From Sporobacter sp963663605 (GTDB taxonomy: Bacteria; Bacillota; Clostridia; Oscillospirales; Oscillospiraceae): DNA of 64,000 nt. The notes under the pieces are model-generated. The model did no database searches. It saw only the letters and a program-made list of their open reading frames with translations, and was not told where the DNA came from. Both the position numbers and the translations under genes were made by a program. Positions 35,135 through 44,152 of the stretch are shown in pieces. How positions within the stretch are numbered: position 1 is the stretch's first letter; every line of letters starts with the position of its first letter. The stretch spans positions 1,488,001 through 1,552,000 of the forward strand of contig CAXXVF010000002.1 of assembly GCA_963663605.2 (NCBI GenBank), written 5' to 3'.

Positions 35135-36492
35135 CGCCGTTGCGCCCTTCCGGGGGAGCCCTCTAAAAACCTTTTCACAAAAGGTTTCCGCCGGGCGGCA
35201 TCATCCCAAACCGTCCCATCACCTGAATCCCCGGTGACGGGACGCGCCTGCGGGCGAGGCTCACACGTGCGATATTGTACGATATGTGCGATATTTTCGT
35301 CAGCGGCGCCGATATCAATTTCATCGCACGTACCCCGCCGGAGAATGATATGGTGAAGGTTGCTCTTGCGTACATTCTGATACGCAACGCCATACTCGGC
35401 CTTCAGCCGGTCACCATATACATTGAGCCGCCGGGTCAGCGCATTGGGCTGTATGTCCAATGCGCTGTTTTTATCGTGCAGGCTGAGCACAAGGTCCGTT
35501 GCCGTACCTTCCCACTCAGGGGCAGCAGCTGTTACTACACCGGCTACTGCTTCCAGAATCGGGTCCGCAGGCTCTTTCCAAAGCTCCTGTTCTGTGCTCT
35601 CATGGTTCCACAGGCAGGTGTCCCGATCGAAGCTGAGATGCAGCCGCATATCTGTCTGGTCCCTGCCAGTGACTTGCAAAACGGCGGCGTTCCCGGTTCT
35701 CTTGTCTTTATGGAGGATAAAAGCACCATCCGCAGCACCAAGCAGACCATTGGTGCCGGAGATGGTGTCGAATGCGTCTTGCGCGCCCTGCTTCCTCGTA
35801 TGGTGTACGAGAAGCAGGCACAGGTTCTTAGTGTCGCAAAAGGATTTTAGTTTGCTGACGATTTCATAATCGCTGGCGTAGCTGAATTTTTCGCCGTCCA
35901 GCTCACGTACCTTCTGAAGCGTATCAATAATAATAAGCCCGGTTTGAGGATGCTTGTTTAGAAACCATTCAAGCTGCTGTTCAAGCCCCTGGGATAGCAC
36001 CTTGGCGAAAGTAGAAAAGTAGAAATTGCTATTTCCCTCAGCACCAAACATCCCCATCAATCTCTTCTGTAGCCGGGGTAACGTATCTTCCAGAGCAAGA
36101 TACAGGACGGGGCACTGATGTACTGGATAACCCCACAGCGAAATACCAGAGCTGATATGATATCCAAGCTGCGCCATAAGAAAAGACTTGCCGACCTTTG
36201 GCGCTCCGACAAAGAGGTAGGTTCCGGAGTTAAGCAGGCCTTCAATGATAGGGGGCCGCTGCTCAAAGCAGCGATCATATAGTTCGGTCATGGATAATGC
36301 GTTCAGATAATTGGGATCACTTAACTGACGCATCCTACGGTACAAAGTCTCAAGCTCGTCATTTGTCTTGTTTTCGCTAAAATCGTCTGCTATACTTGAT
36401 TTGCACTTTTGTGTAAACGGCTGCTCCCCGTCTGTTGCATCAGACGGAATTGGGGCGGTCGTTTCTTTTTCATATTCAGGCAATGGCACCAC
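35128..36492 (-). CDS. RepA-like hexameric helicase / AAA ATPase
   Basis: 454 residues with a RecA-fold ATPase core. Walker A is FVGAPKVGKSF near residue 97, the DnaB/RepA-like segment LYLALEDTLPRLQKRL follows, Walker B is LIIIDTLQKV near 183, then LLLVHHTRKQ. The C-terminus is a separate domain of about 130 residues. It resembles RSF1010 RepA-type replication helicases found in mobilizable elements, suggesting autonomous replication of the excised circle. Its start, GTG 36492, lies inside the end of the excisionase gene (overlap of 17 bases), implying coupled translation. Confidence 0.82.
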   Translation of the reverse strand: MVPLPEYEKETTAPIPSDATDGEQPFTQKCKSSIADDFSENKTNDELETLYRRMRQLSDPNYLNALSMTELYDRCFEQRPPIIEGLLNSGTYLFVGAPKVGKSFLMAQLGYHISSGISLWGYPVHQCPVLYLALEDTLPRLQKRLMGMFGAEGNSNFYFSTFAKVLSQGLEQQLEWFLNKHPQTGLIIIDTLQKVRELDGEKFSYASDYEIVSKLKSFCDTKNLCLLLVHHTRKQGAQDAFDTISGTNGLLGAADGAFILHKDKRTGNAAVLQVTGRDQTDMRLHLSFDRDTCLWNHESTEQELWKEPADPILEAVAGVVTAAAPEWEGTATDLVLSLHDKNSALDIQPNALTRRLNVYGDRLKAEYGVAYQNVRKSNLHHIILRRGTCDEIDIGAADENIAHIVQYRTCEPRPQARPVTGDSGDGTVWDDAARRKPFVKRFLEGSPGRAQRRF

Positions 36493-36685
36493 CCCCGGTA
36501 TGCTGGTCGATCCACGCTATGAGCTTGTCCTTAGGTACGAGCTTGCGTTTTCCGATTTTCAGCGCGGGAAAATCCGCTGTGTTGAGAAGCTGATAAGCTC
36601 TCGCCCGGGATACTCCGAGAGTTGAGGCTAGCTGGTCCGCGTTTAGGATGTTTGGCAGGTCATTGTACATGTCTGTGTTTTTCAT
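36476..36685 (-). CDS. Excisionase-like helix-turn-helix protein
   Basis: 69 residues with a MerR/Xis-type helix-turn-helix: LNADQLASTLGVSRARAYQLLNT then FPALKIGKRKLVPKDKLIAWI. Such proteins assist the integrase in excision and often regulate the operon. GGAGG lies five bases before the ATG. First gene of the operon read from the strong promoter at 36749-36777. Confidence 0.85.
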   Translation of the reverse strand: MKNTDMYNDLPNILNADQLASTLGVSRARAYQLLNTADFPALKIGKRKLVPKDKLIAWIDQHTGGGAIA

Positions 36686-36705
36686 TTTTTCCTCCTAAAT
36701 TAGCA

Positions 36706-36777
36706 TTGACATAATAGACTGATTGTGATATAGTGCGACTGTAACTCAATTATAGTTGCTTGATTCTAATTTGTCAA
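36706..36777. promoter_or_regulatory. Overlapping face-to-face promoters for the mobilization operon and the zinc-ribbon/integrase side
   Basis: Plus strand: TTGACA (36706-36711), 17 bases, TATAGT (36729-36734). Minus strand: TTGACA (36772-36777), 17 bases, TATAAT (36749-36754). Both are near consensus. Predicted start points almost coincide (about 36741/36742), and each polymerase must cross the other promoter, so they should exclude each other. Confidence 0.75.
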
Positions 36778-36826
36778 TAGGTTTATTGATTATATTTCTA
36801 TTAATAATTCTATCGGAGGGATGAAA

Positions 36827-37882
36827 ATGAACTCTCGGTTTCATTATATCGGCGGTATCATGATGCGCTGCTATGTCACGCAGGACAATCAGGAGCACAT
36901 TGACCTATTTGAACAGAGTGGAAACGAACGTCTGCCATATTTCCGGATAACTCAGGATTTAGGCCAGACGCTGATTGACCTTTACTACGGTGATTTTGAA
37001 ACGGCGTACGGTATCATTTCCGAAATAGGAAAAGAGCTTGGTTCGCTTACCGGACAGGATACTGACGAAGCGATCTGGAAGAAAATATATGAGCAAATCG
37101 AAGATCTGACCAAGACACATTTTCTTTTCGGTGCTTTACTCTCAATTGTTTTTTCTTTATACCGTGAGCACAGTAACAACTGGGTTAAAACCGTTGATAA
37201 GGATGACGTCAGAAAATTCGGCAACACGTTTTATGACATTGTGAGGGACGCAAAGTCTCTTGTGGAGTCCTGCTTCAATGAAGAGGAAGACGATAGCGGC
37301 TATACATTAGCGGAGCGTTACAGATCGGCCAGCGACTCCGGATTTCTGAAGTTCGATACAATGCAGTATTCACATGTCTGCACGGAAGAGCTGCTGGTCG
37401 GCAACGGGCACATGGACAATCCCGTCAACTGGGATGTCGACACAATGCGCAGGCAGGGTATTACAAGCGTGTTTCAGGAAGTCCTATATCCGGACACACT
37501 TCTGGATCTCTACAATTATCTCAAGGCACAGTGTCTGCGGGCAGAAATCCGTATTCGCCCATGCAAGCACTGCGGCAGATATTTCCTTGTAATTGGCAAC
37601 AGCAAGCTGGAATATTGCGACCGCCTGATCGAAGGCTCCACGAAGACATGCAGGCAGATGGGCTCCGTGCGTAATTATACGAGTCGGCAGATGGAAAACC
37701 CGGTCATCAGGGCATATACCAAATCATACAAAACCCATAACGCCCGTGTGCGCTACGGGATGATGACGAAGGAGGAATTCCTGTCCTGGTCAAGGGCCGC
37801 CCGCTGGAGGCGTGACGAATGTGTCGCGGGGAAAATCTCACTCAAAGATTTTCAGGCATGGCTTGACCAAGATAAAACGTAA
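36827..37882 (+). CDS. Zinc-ribbon protein of unknown function (DUF6076-like)
   Basis: About 351 residues. The N-terminal two-thirds are alpha-helical and acidic with no known motif; near residue 245 lies a four-cysteine knuckle, CKHCGRYFLVIG...YCDR...TCRQMG, followed by a basic C-terminus. The pattern recalls DUF6076-type proteins seen next to integrases in Firmicutes mobile elements. The start at 36827 is preferred because GGAGGG lies six to seven bases upstream, whereas the ATG at 36821 nearly touches it. It is transcribed toward the integrase. A regulatory or DNA-binding role is inferred from the zinc knuckle and context. Confidence 0.7.
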   Translation: MNSRFHYIGGIMMRCYVTQDNQEHIDLFEQSGNERLPYFRITQDLGQTLIDLYYGDFETAYGIISEIGKELGSLTGQDTDEAIWKKIYEQIEDLTKTHFLFGALLSIVFSLYREHSNNWVKTVDKDDVRKFGNTFYDIVRDAKSLVESCFNEEEDDSGYTLAERYRSASDSGFLKFDTMQYSHVCTEELLVGNGHMDNPVNWDVDTMRRQGITSVFQEVLYPDTLLDLYNYLKAQCLRAEIRIRPCKHCGRYFLVIGNSKLEYCDRLIEGSTKTCRQMGSVRNYTSRQMENPVIRAYTKSYKTHNARVRYGMMTKEEFLSWSRAARWRRDECVAGKISLKDFQAWLDQDKT

Positions 37883-37937
37883 CTGTTCACCCTGTTGGGT
37901 TTTATATCAATGTACCAGCGGAAAGAAGGTGAGATTC

Positions 37938-37979
37938 GTGGGTGTAACAGTATCATTCTTAATAGAAAGGGGGCCATAA
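37938..37979 (+). CDS. Possible 13-residue leader peptide before the integrase
   Basis: GTG at 37938 with AAGAAGGTGAG upstream, reading MGVTVSFLIERGP then TAA, one base before the TTG start of the integrase. The AGGGGG of its last codons is the integrase ribosome site, so its translation could control integrase synthesis. Short; it may be chance. Confidence 0.3.
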   Translation: MGVTVSFLIERGP

Positions 37980-37980
37980 A

Positions 37981-39120
37981 TTGGCCGGAAAACGTTCCAA
38001 CGGCGAAGGCGCCATGAGACTTCGATCGGACGGACGATGGGAGCTCACCGTTATGATCGGCTACAAACCGGACGGCAAGCGCAATTACAAGAGCTTCTAC
38101 GGAAAAAAGCAGAAGGATGTTAAAGACCAGGTGCGCCAGTACAAAGAGGATGCTGCCGCAGGGCTGAAGCTTGACCCGAAGCTGACCTTTTCAAGCTGGG
38201 CAGACACATGGTTTGAAGGTCACAAGTGTAGCATTTCACCCACCACGCGGGAGGGGTACAGCTATACGCTGAAGACTCTTAAAACAGCCTTCGGGAATAA
38301 AAAGCTGATGGACATTAAGCCTGTTGACGTGGAAAGCTTCTTAAAGGATCTTCGCGCTAACGGTAAGGCAGACTCTTCTCTTGCGAAGTGCCGCGGTATG
38401 CTCTATCAGATCATGAACAAGGCTGAGTGCAATGACCTGATTCGCAAAAATCCCGTACGCTTTGCTGAGAAAATGAAGTCTGAGAAAGTAACCAAGCGAA
38501 AAGATGCTTTCACCTCCGATGAAGTAACGCAGCTGATGGAGAAACTGCCTTCTGACCGGATGGGCAACAGCATTCGCATTCTACTATCAACCGGCATGAG
38601 GACACAGGAACTTCTGGCACTGGGACCAGAACACATCGAAGCAGACGGCTCATGCATTCACATTCGGCAGGCCGTAAACATGGTAAAAGGTACACCTCAT
38701 ATCGGCAATCCAAAATCACGTGATAGTATACGGGATAACCCTGTTCCGGAAAATGTCCGCTGGTGCGCCAGCAAGTTAAGAGAAACGCAGAATACATTTA
38801 TCTGGGAAGTCGGTGTGAAGGACAAGCCCTGCAATCCAACCTATTTTCGCAAGAAATTTAAAGAGTATGTTTCCCTCGTCCCAGGGGTGCGTATCCTGAC
38901 TCCTCACAGCTGCCGCCACACATTTGTATCACAGATGCAGGCTCTCGGCATCGACATGGAAACGATACAGAGCATTGTCGGCCATGCAGATACCGACATG
39001 ACACAGCATTACCTACACGTTCAGGAAAGTGTGCGGCTAAACGCCGCAGAGAAGTTCAGCAAGGCATTTCCCACTGTGCCGGAAAAAGAAAAGAGTGAGT
39101 CTGCGGCGAAGACCGCGTAA
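37981..39120 (+). CDS. int: Tyrosine integrase
   Basis: 379 residues. The N-terminal arm-binding domain starts AGKRSNGEGAMRL...GRWE, then a SAM-like core-binding domain (~65-165) and a catalytic domain with Arg in STGMRTQELL (~206), HSCRHTF (HxxR, ~308) and GHADTDMTQHYLHV with the nucleophile Tyr (~344). All catalytic residues are present. The start is TTG 37981 behind AAAGGGGG. The arm repeats and tRNA-Ala att site lie just downstream. It should integrate and excise the element at the 3' end of tRNA-Ala. Confidence 0.92.
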   Translation: MAGKRSNGEGAMRLRSDGRWELTVMIGYKPDGKRNYKSFYGKKQKDVKDQVRQYKEDAAAGLKLDPKLTFSSWADTWFEGHKCSISPTTREGYSYTLKTLKTAFGNKKLMDIKPVDVESFLKDLRANGKADSSLAKCRGMLYQIMNKAECNDLIRKNPVRFAEKMKSEKVTKRKDAFTSDEVTQLMEKLPSDRMGNSIRILLSTGMRTQELLALGPEHIEADGSCIHIRQAVNMVKGTPHIGNPKSRDSIRDNPVPENVRWCASKLRETQNTFIWEVGVKDKPCNPTYFRKKFKEYVSLVPGVRILTPHSCRHTFVSQMQALGIDMETIQSIVGHADTDMTQHYLHVQESVRLNAAEKFSKAFPTVPEKEKSESAAKTA

Positions 39121-39250
39121 CCACACTCATGACCGGAACCACATTAACCAAGTTGTCCTTATTTGAAAAACATACTGCTCATAATATCAGCAGTTTCATA
39201 TATGTTTGGAAACAGTATTGACCGTAATAGACCATTGGATATCAACGCCG

Positions 39251-39270
39251 TTCTGGTCATATTCTGGTCA
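39251..39270 (+). promoter_or_regulatory. Arm-type integrase repeat pair (right)
   Basis: TTCTGGTCA twice, 11 bp apart start to start, 130 bases after the integrase stop and 117 bases before the att repeat. Matches the pair at 20741-20761. Confidence 0.55.
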
Positions 39271-39325
39271 AACCAAGGCTTGAAGGAGTGGTTTTATCGA
39301 AAGCTAAAATCACACTGTAAAAGCA

Positions 39326-39360
39326 AAAAGCCTTGAAAACGTAGTGTTTTCAAGGCTTTT
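39326..39360. terminator. Strong bidirectional terminator after the integrase
   Basis: AAAAGCCTTGAAAAC pairs with GTTTTCAAGGCTTTT around a short loop. Runs of A and T flank both sides, so it works in both directions. Confidence 0.9.
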
Positions 39361-39386
39361 GCCTAAGCGTCTTTCCCAGTCTTGTT

Positions 39387-39468
<82 letters not shown>

Positions 39469-39641
39469 GTATATGGGCCTAGGAGATGCGCTTCGATACG
39501 CAGGATTTACATAAATGTAGTCGTAATTACTGCGTGTTCACCCATCTGGTTCGCATCCATAATGATAATTACTTCTTTGCTCCCATAAAATTTACCAGCA
39601 ACATTCTATAATAATGTTTATGTGATCGATAGTGTTTCATT

Positions 39642-39875
39642 TTACATAAACCATTTAGCTATCTCCGTTGCGGTTCCTTCTTGTCCGTCTTGAATCTTAC
39701 ATAATAATTTACTAATCTCCATTTTCAATTTATGTGCATTTATTGCAAGTGATCCGTCCATCTTTGCTTGACTCAATTCGTAAATTCTACCATCTTTCAA
39801 TTGATTTAATATGTACTCGATTTCATTTAACTCATGACTATATTCTTCTTTGATACTATAATTTAGCTTATCCAT
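39642..39875 (-). CDS. Small helical protein of unknown function
   Basis: 77 residues, predicted all alpha-helical and slightly acidic (MDKLNYSIKEEYSHELNEIE...). No motif recognised and no clear ribosome site before the ATG. It lies downstream of gajB in the same direction, 126 bases past its stop, so it may be read with the defence operon. It could also be a chance frame. Confidence 0.45.
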   Translation of the reverse strand: MDKLNYSIKEEYSHELNEIEYILNQLKDGRIYELSQAKMDGSLAINAHKLKMEISKLLCKIQDGQEGTATEIAKWFM

Positions 39876-40000
39876 AGCAGAAACTTCATTTCTAACATAA
39901 TAGTATGATACAAATTTATAATGAGCTTACTTTTATTTACAAATTCAAATGACTCTACGATAGCCCCGACACACTTGTTGTTTAAGGTGGTTGTTGGTAT

Positions 40001-41869
40001 CTAGTTGCATGATATAACTTCGATTTCTTCTTCTGAGAACCAGCCGTTAGAAATTGCGGTTCCTTTAACTGCATCTGTATTTTCTGTGTAAGCGACAACC
40101 GCTAAGCTTTTTTCTGCTCTCGTACACGCAACATAGAATAGTCTTGCAGTTCGCATTATTCCCGTATCTTTACCTTCACGTTCGTTTTTTATATCAGTGT
40201 CAGTTTTAGGTTTCGCTCCAAAGAGTTTATCATAGCTGAACATAAATCCTCTAGCTTCAACATCGTCCATAATAACCATGACTCTGGGAAATTCCAGTCC
40301 CTTAACTCCCTGATGCGTTGCGAATTGAGTATTGTCAGTTACATATGCCGAATACCTTTCCAACATATTAAAAGGCTCAAAGAGCGCCTTCCTTAATGCT
40401 GTTACCTTATTGTCCTCATCTTTTATTGGTTCAGATAAGATATCGTTTACACGATCGTTGAGCTTAAAGAGGTTAGTCTTTTTGATAGACTTTAATATGT
40501 CAATGCAAGCAGGTATAGCGCTATCTTTCCAAAGCAGAAGTAATCCGTCAACTGCATTCTCGGCTTCTTCGAGCAATTTAGCCTGATCTGTAGAATTTTC
40601 TTGAAAAGACTTCTTATCTAAAAGAGGAGAATACTGCCGTACAATTCTGGAAACCTCGAAATCATTGCCATTTTGGTATGCTTTTACAAGAGGGGAAACA
40701 ATATTGGATAAAAATGATAGTTCAGATATTGATCCATCGCGTAAAGATGTATCGAATGCTTTTGATTCATTAAGCGGCGAATATAAACTTAAAAAACCAA
40801 ACCTACTGGCTGCCATGTGATGCTCCAGTATTAGGCTCTTATATTTGGAGGCATCTATCCAATCATTATCTTTAGCCTTATCCGCCATTATCTTAGCCGC
40901 TTGAATTTCCACCTCTTCTTTATTAGACGAAGAGTCAGATATAAATAAACGCACTGTTCCTATTTCAGCGTCAGAGCGCGGACGCTGTTTTTGATTGTCA
41001 ATAGTACTTCGTATTGTATTGGCTAATTCCACTATTCGCGTGGCGCTGCGGTGATTCATAATTTTTTCTGGTTTTTCCCATTCATCAGGGATATAATTCG
41101 CAAGATTATCCTTGCCATCCTGATATATCTTCTGCATCGTATCGCCAAACATGCCAATAATGAACCTAGTCTTGTATTTTTCGTAAACCACAAGCAGAGC
41201 GTCAACAAGTTCTTTTTTTGTATCCTGGCTCTCATCAATTAGCAAAATCGGATATTTACCGACTAAGATATCCTGCATAGTCTCTTCGGTAGTTATAAAT
41301 TCAGACCCCATTTTAATAACTTCGCTATGGTTTAAAGAGTCATGTCCCACATTATCTCCATTAGGATTGTAGGTAAATTTCTTTACAGTTTCAATTTTAC
41401 TAAGGCGAGTAATCTTCTTTTTTATTTCTTCTGCTCTTTTAACAGCGGCATCACCGCTACGTCCTTTAGCTTGTTTTTCGTTCAGCTCGGCAATATCTCT
41501 TTTTAGAGATTCAATAATCCAGGCCTTAATATCAGGCTGATAGTTTTTAATTAGTTCCCATAAAAAGCTATGGATAGTTGACACTGCAAAGATAGGCTTA
41601 TATTGAAGCCTTTTAGAAATTTCATCACAAGCAGCATTGGTATAAGTTATAACTGCAACTTGTTTTGAGTATGTGGATAGTTTTGTGCCCATTTCTTTGT
41701 CTAAGAAAGTAAGTGCATTAATTAAGCTCCGCGTTTTACCGGAACCCGCTCCTGCAAACATAAAGAAGCTTTTGGGGTTATCTTTAGAAAAACACAGTCT
41801 TATTTCATCATCCACATGATCATCTATATGGTTATCCGATAATTGCTGGGTAGCTTTTATATTTTTCAC
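40001..41869 (-). CDS. gajB: GajB-like UvrD/PcrA-type helicase (Gabija-type defence)
   Basis: 622 residues, superfamily 1A helicase. Motif I FAGAGSGKTRS near 40, motif Ia VITYTNAACDEI near 71, motif II LLIDESQDT near 206, motif III FGDTMQKIY near 242, motif IV region MNHRSATRIVELA, motif V THQGVKGLEFPRV near 516, motif VI FYVACTRAEKSL near 573. It begins three bases after the stop of the GajA-like gene. In Gabija, GajB associates with GajA and senses nucleotide/DNA state. It is longer than the ~494-residue Bacillus protein, mainly in the middle region. Confidence 0.82.
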   Translation of the reverse strand: MKNIKATQQLSDNHIDDHVDDEIRLCFSKDNPKSFFMFAGAGSGKTRSLINALTFLDKEMGTKLSTYSKQVAVITYTNAACDEISKRLQYKPIFAVSTIHSFLWELIKNYQPDIKAWIIESLKRDIAELNEKQAKGRSGDAAVKRAEEIKKKITRLSKIETVKKFTYNPNGDNVGHDSLNHSEVIKMGSEFITTEETMQDILVGKYPILLIDESQDTKKELVDALLVVYEKYKTRFIIGMFGDTMQKIYQDGKDNLANYIPDEWEKPEKIMNHRSATRIVELANTIRSTIDNQKQRPRSDAEIGTVRLFISDSSSNKEEVEIQAAKIMADKAKDNDWIDASKYKSLILEHHMAASRFGFLSLYSPLNESKAFDTSLRDGSISELSFLSNIVSPLVKAYQNGNDFEVSRIVRQYSPLLDKKSFQENSTDQAKLLEEAENAVDGLLLLWKDSAIPACIDILKSIKKTNLFKLNDRVNDILSEPIKDEDNKVTALRKALFEPFNMLERYSAYVTDNTQFATHQGVKGLEFPRVMVIMDDVEARGFMFSYDKLFGAKPKTDTDIKNEREGKDTGIMRTARLFYVACTRAEKSLAVVAYTENTDAVKGTAISNGWFSEEEIEVISCN

Positions 41870-41872
41870 TTT

Positions 41873-44092
41873 TTAACACTCCTCTGGACGCAGAACAGCT
41901 TGGAGCCATTCTAATCCTTCTGCGATATACAGAGGAACCGTAAGTTTACCAGGATCAATAGCATAAATTAAATCCAAAGCGAATTCAGCTTTCTGATCTG
42001 ATTTTCCATTGCGAAGATCATCATATATTTGTTTATGTATTTCATTAAGTGATTTCTCAGCCTTGAGTGTGACATTTACCTTCTTAAGAAGGTTCCCGAC
42101 ATCATCCTCATCATCTTCTTTAAGGTTAAGATCTTTAAATAACTTGTAATTCGTGTAAACCATACAATCCTCAAAGGTGCTGGACAATATCTCTGTTTGC
42201 GCTCCTTTAAAGTCAATTTTCATAGGAGTCTGATAGGCAATCCGAATAGAGTACTTATAAGGCATTTTATATTCAAACACTTTTTGTTTTGCTCCAAGAT
42301 CAAGAAGTTTGTCCAAATCTTTTTCCTTGATCAGCCAATTAGCAATAGCATAATTACTGCTTATTAACCCTTTATTCCTCTCAGGTCGAACAGCTTTATG
42401 GTGACCATCTGGTTCCGCAGAGTCCAAATCCGAAATAACAAGCGTAGGTATACATAATTTGTTTATCAAAGGACTTAAACGATGCGAGTGTCGTCCGTTA
42501 ATGCTGAGTATAGAGATATATCTCTGATGTAGCTCAGGATAATGATTCTTTATAAAATGAGGCACCAACATGCTTTCAGCAGATCCCTCAACTAAAATAG
42601 CGGCATCTGCGAAAAATAAATCGCAATGGGTTGTTAGTAGATATCTCGTTACAAATTTATCTGTCGCATCTTCTTTGCCGAACACATCAGATAGATTAAT
42701 CACTTTTGCTGTAGCAACATTGCAACTGGTACATTCGGAGAGCCGCTTGAAATAGCGCAAATTAGCAAAGTCCGTCTCGCGTGCGATATGACTGGAATGC
42801 GTGCTGATAACGAGCTGTGTGGCAAAATTTTTATTATCTTCAAGAAACTTATTGTTTCGCAGCACTGAATAGGCTTTCCGTACAAATACTTGCTGTACTT
42901 GCATGTGCAAATGTGCTTCGGGCTCTTCTACCAGAACCAGATGTAATGGTTCAATTGTATCTGTGTCGTCTTGTTCTTGCCGGGCTTTTCCTACCCGCAT
43001 CCAACTGTCTCGGAAGCTCATGAGATCAAAAACCATTGAGATAAGATTCTGATAGCCTAAACCATTATATTTTTCTGGTAATTTGAGTGTCTCATCGTTC
43101 TTACTAAGAGCATACTGTACGGCAGAATCATGTCTCAAAGTTTCGCTTGTGCTAACTTTTGTTGTAATCGTGATTTTAGGATCAGTTACTCCAGGATAGC
43201 CTAGGCCTTCTAGCTCCTGAATTGCCGGAGCAAATTTCTCGGCTAGGTTTTTATCAAAGACACCTCTCGCTTGTTCCGTAACTTCCAATATTTCTAAATC
43301 CTTAGGAGTGGGGAGTTTCTCAGGATCTAAGTGTTTATCATAGTAGTAACGCATCTGAGTAGACAGTTGTTTCCTTGACCTTTCACTGTCATCAGACGAA
43401 TCTGGATCAGAAAAGCCACGCTGAGCATCAATCATATTAATCCTAATGATACCCTTTAAGGGATTGTCAGTGAAGCATTCCATTCCATATGGGGTTAGTT
43501 GAGGTAGTTCCGCCTCTGCTTGTTTGGGGTCCAGCACATATGATTTAATAGAGAAATATGTGGTTAATTTTTTATCGAGAAAATCACATAGATTTTTAGG
43601 GTATAGATTTATAAGAGATTCATCTTTTCCTTTCCCTGCAGCTTCCGTAGTACGGGCCGCCAAATATACTTCACGATATTCTGTAAATAACTTTGAAATA
43701 TCTTTAGGCTGAAAAGCTAGTCGAACTCCTAGTTTTCCACCGCGCCATTTTAGCGTTGGAATAATGCTGGCAACATAGTAAATTTCGCTATGTTCAACTT
43801 CTAACCAAACATCCATCGTTGGTAGAAGGGTGTCCCATTTCCCTAAATCCTCTGGGATTTTACATTCTTTCTCTGCCCACTCTTTACCAATCTCATTTAT
43901 TGCGGTACGGTTTGAGATCGTGAAATCGTTAAAAACAAAGCCTCGCCCTGCTAAAAATTTACCAAGCGCATCCATAGCTGACGTTTTTCCACTATTATTA
44001 GCCCCAACAAACAGCGTAGTGTTCTTGCTAAAATCTATGTGGCATTGTTGCAGTTTTCGAAAATTCTGAATATTTATAGATAAAATTCTCAT
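41873..44092 (-). CDS. gajA: GajA-like OLD-family ATPase/TOPRIM nuclease (Gabija-type defence)
   Basis: 739 residues. N-terminal ABC-type ATPase: MRILSINIQNFRKL, Walker A GANNSGKT at 30-37, Walker B LVLVEEPEAHLH near 385, and STHSSHIARET (His switch). C-terminal TOPRIM: ILVEGSAESML (catalytic Glu near 498) and VISDLDSAEPDGHH (DxD near 550). This is the OLD/GajA layout; GajA is an ATP-inhibited DNA nickase. It is longer than the ~578-residue Bacillus GajA, with extra sequence between and after the domains. It lies 60 bases after the SIR2-like gene and just before gajB, so the three form one operon. Confidence 0.82.
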   Translation of the reverse strand: MRILSINIQNFRKLQQCHIDFSKNTTLFVGANNSGKTSAMDALGKFLAGRGFVFNDFTISNRTAINEIGKEWAEKECKIPEDLGKWDTLLPTMDVWLEVEHSEIYYVASIIPTLKWRGGKLGVRLAFQPKDISKLFTEYREVYLAARTTEAAGKGKDESLINLYPKNLCDFLDKKLTTYFSIKSYVLDPKQAEAELPQLTPYGMECFTDNPLKGIIRINMIDAQRGFSDPDSSDDSERSRKQLSTQMRYYYDKHLDPEKLPTPKDLEILEVTEQARGVFDKNLAEKFAPAIQELEGLGYPGVTDPKITITTKVSTSETLRHDSAVQYALSKNDETLKLPEKYNGLGYQNLISMVFDLMSFRDSWMRVGKARQEQDDTDTIEPLHLVLVEEPEAHLHMQVQQVFVRKAYSVLRNNKFLEDNKNFATQLVISTHSSHIARETDFANLRYFKRLSECTSCNVATAKVINLSDVFGKEDATDKFVTRYLLTTHCDLFFADAAILVEGSAESMLVPHFIKNHYPELHQRYISILSINGRHSHRLSPLINKLCIPTLVISDLDSAEPDGHHKAVRPERNKGLISSNYAIANWLIKEKDLDKLLDLGAKQKVFEYKMPYKYSIRIAYQTPMKIDFKGAQTEILSSTFEDCMVYTNYKLFKDLNLKEDDEDDVGNLLKKVNVTLKAEKSLNEIHKQIYDDLRNGKSDQKAEFALDLIYAIDPGKLTVPLYIAEGLEWLQAVLRPEEC

Positions 44093-44152
44093 ATCGACCT
44101 CTATACCAACATAATGATAAATTCTCTGTGTGTTGAAATTTTATATTTTGAA

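Noticed and set aside
40001..44092. Reading the OLD nuclease + UvrD helicase as a RecBCD- or AddAB-type repair pair
   Set aside because: The ABC-ATPase plus TOPRIM order followed immediately by a UvrD-type helicase matches Gabija; RecB/AddA nuclease motifs are absent.
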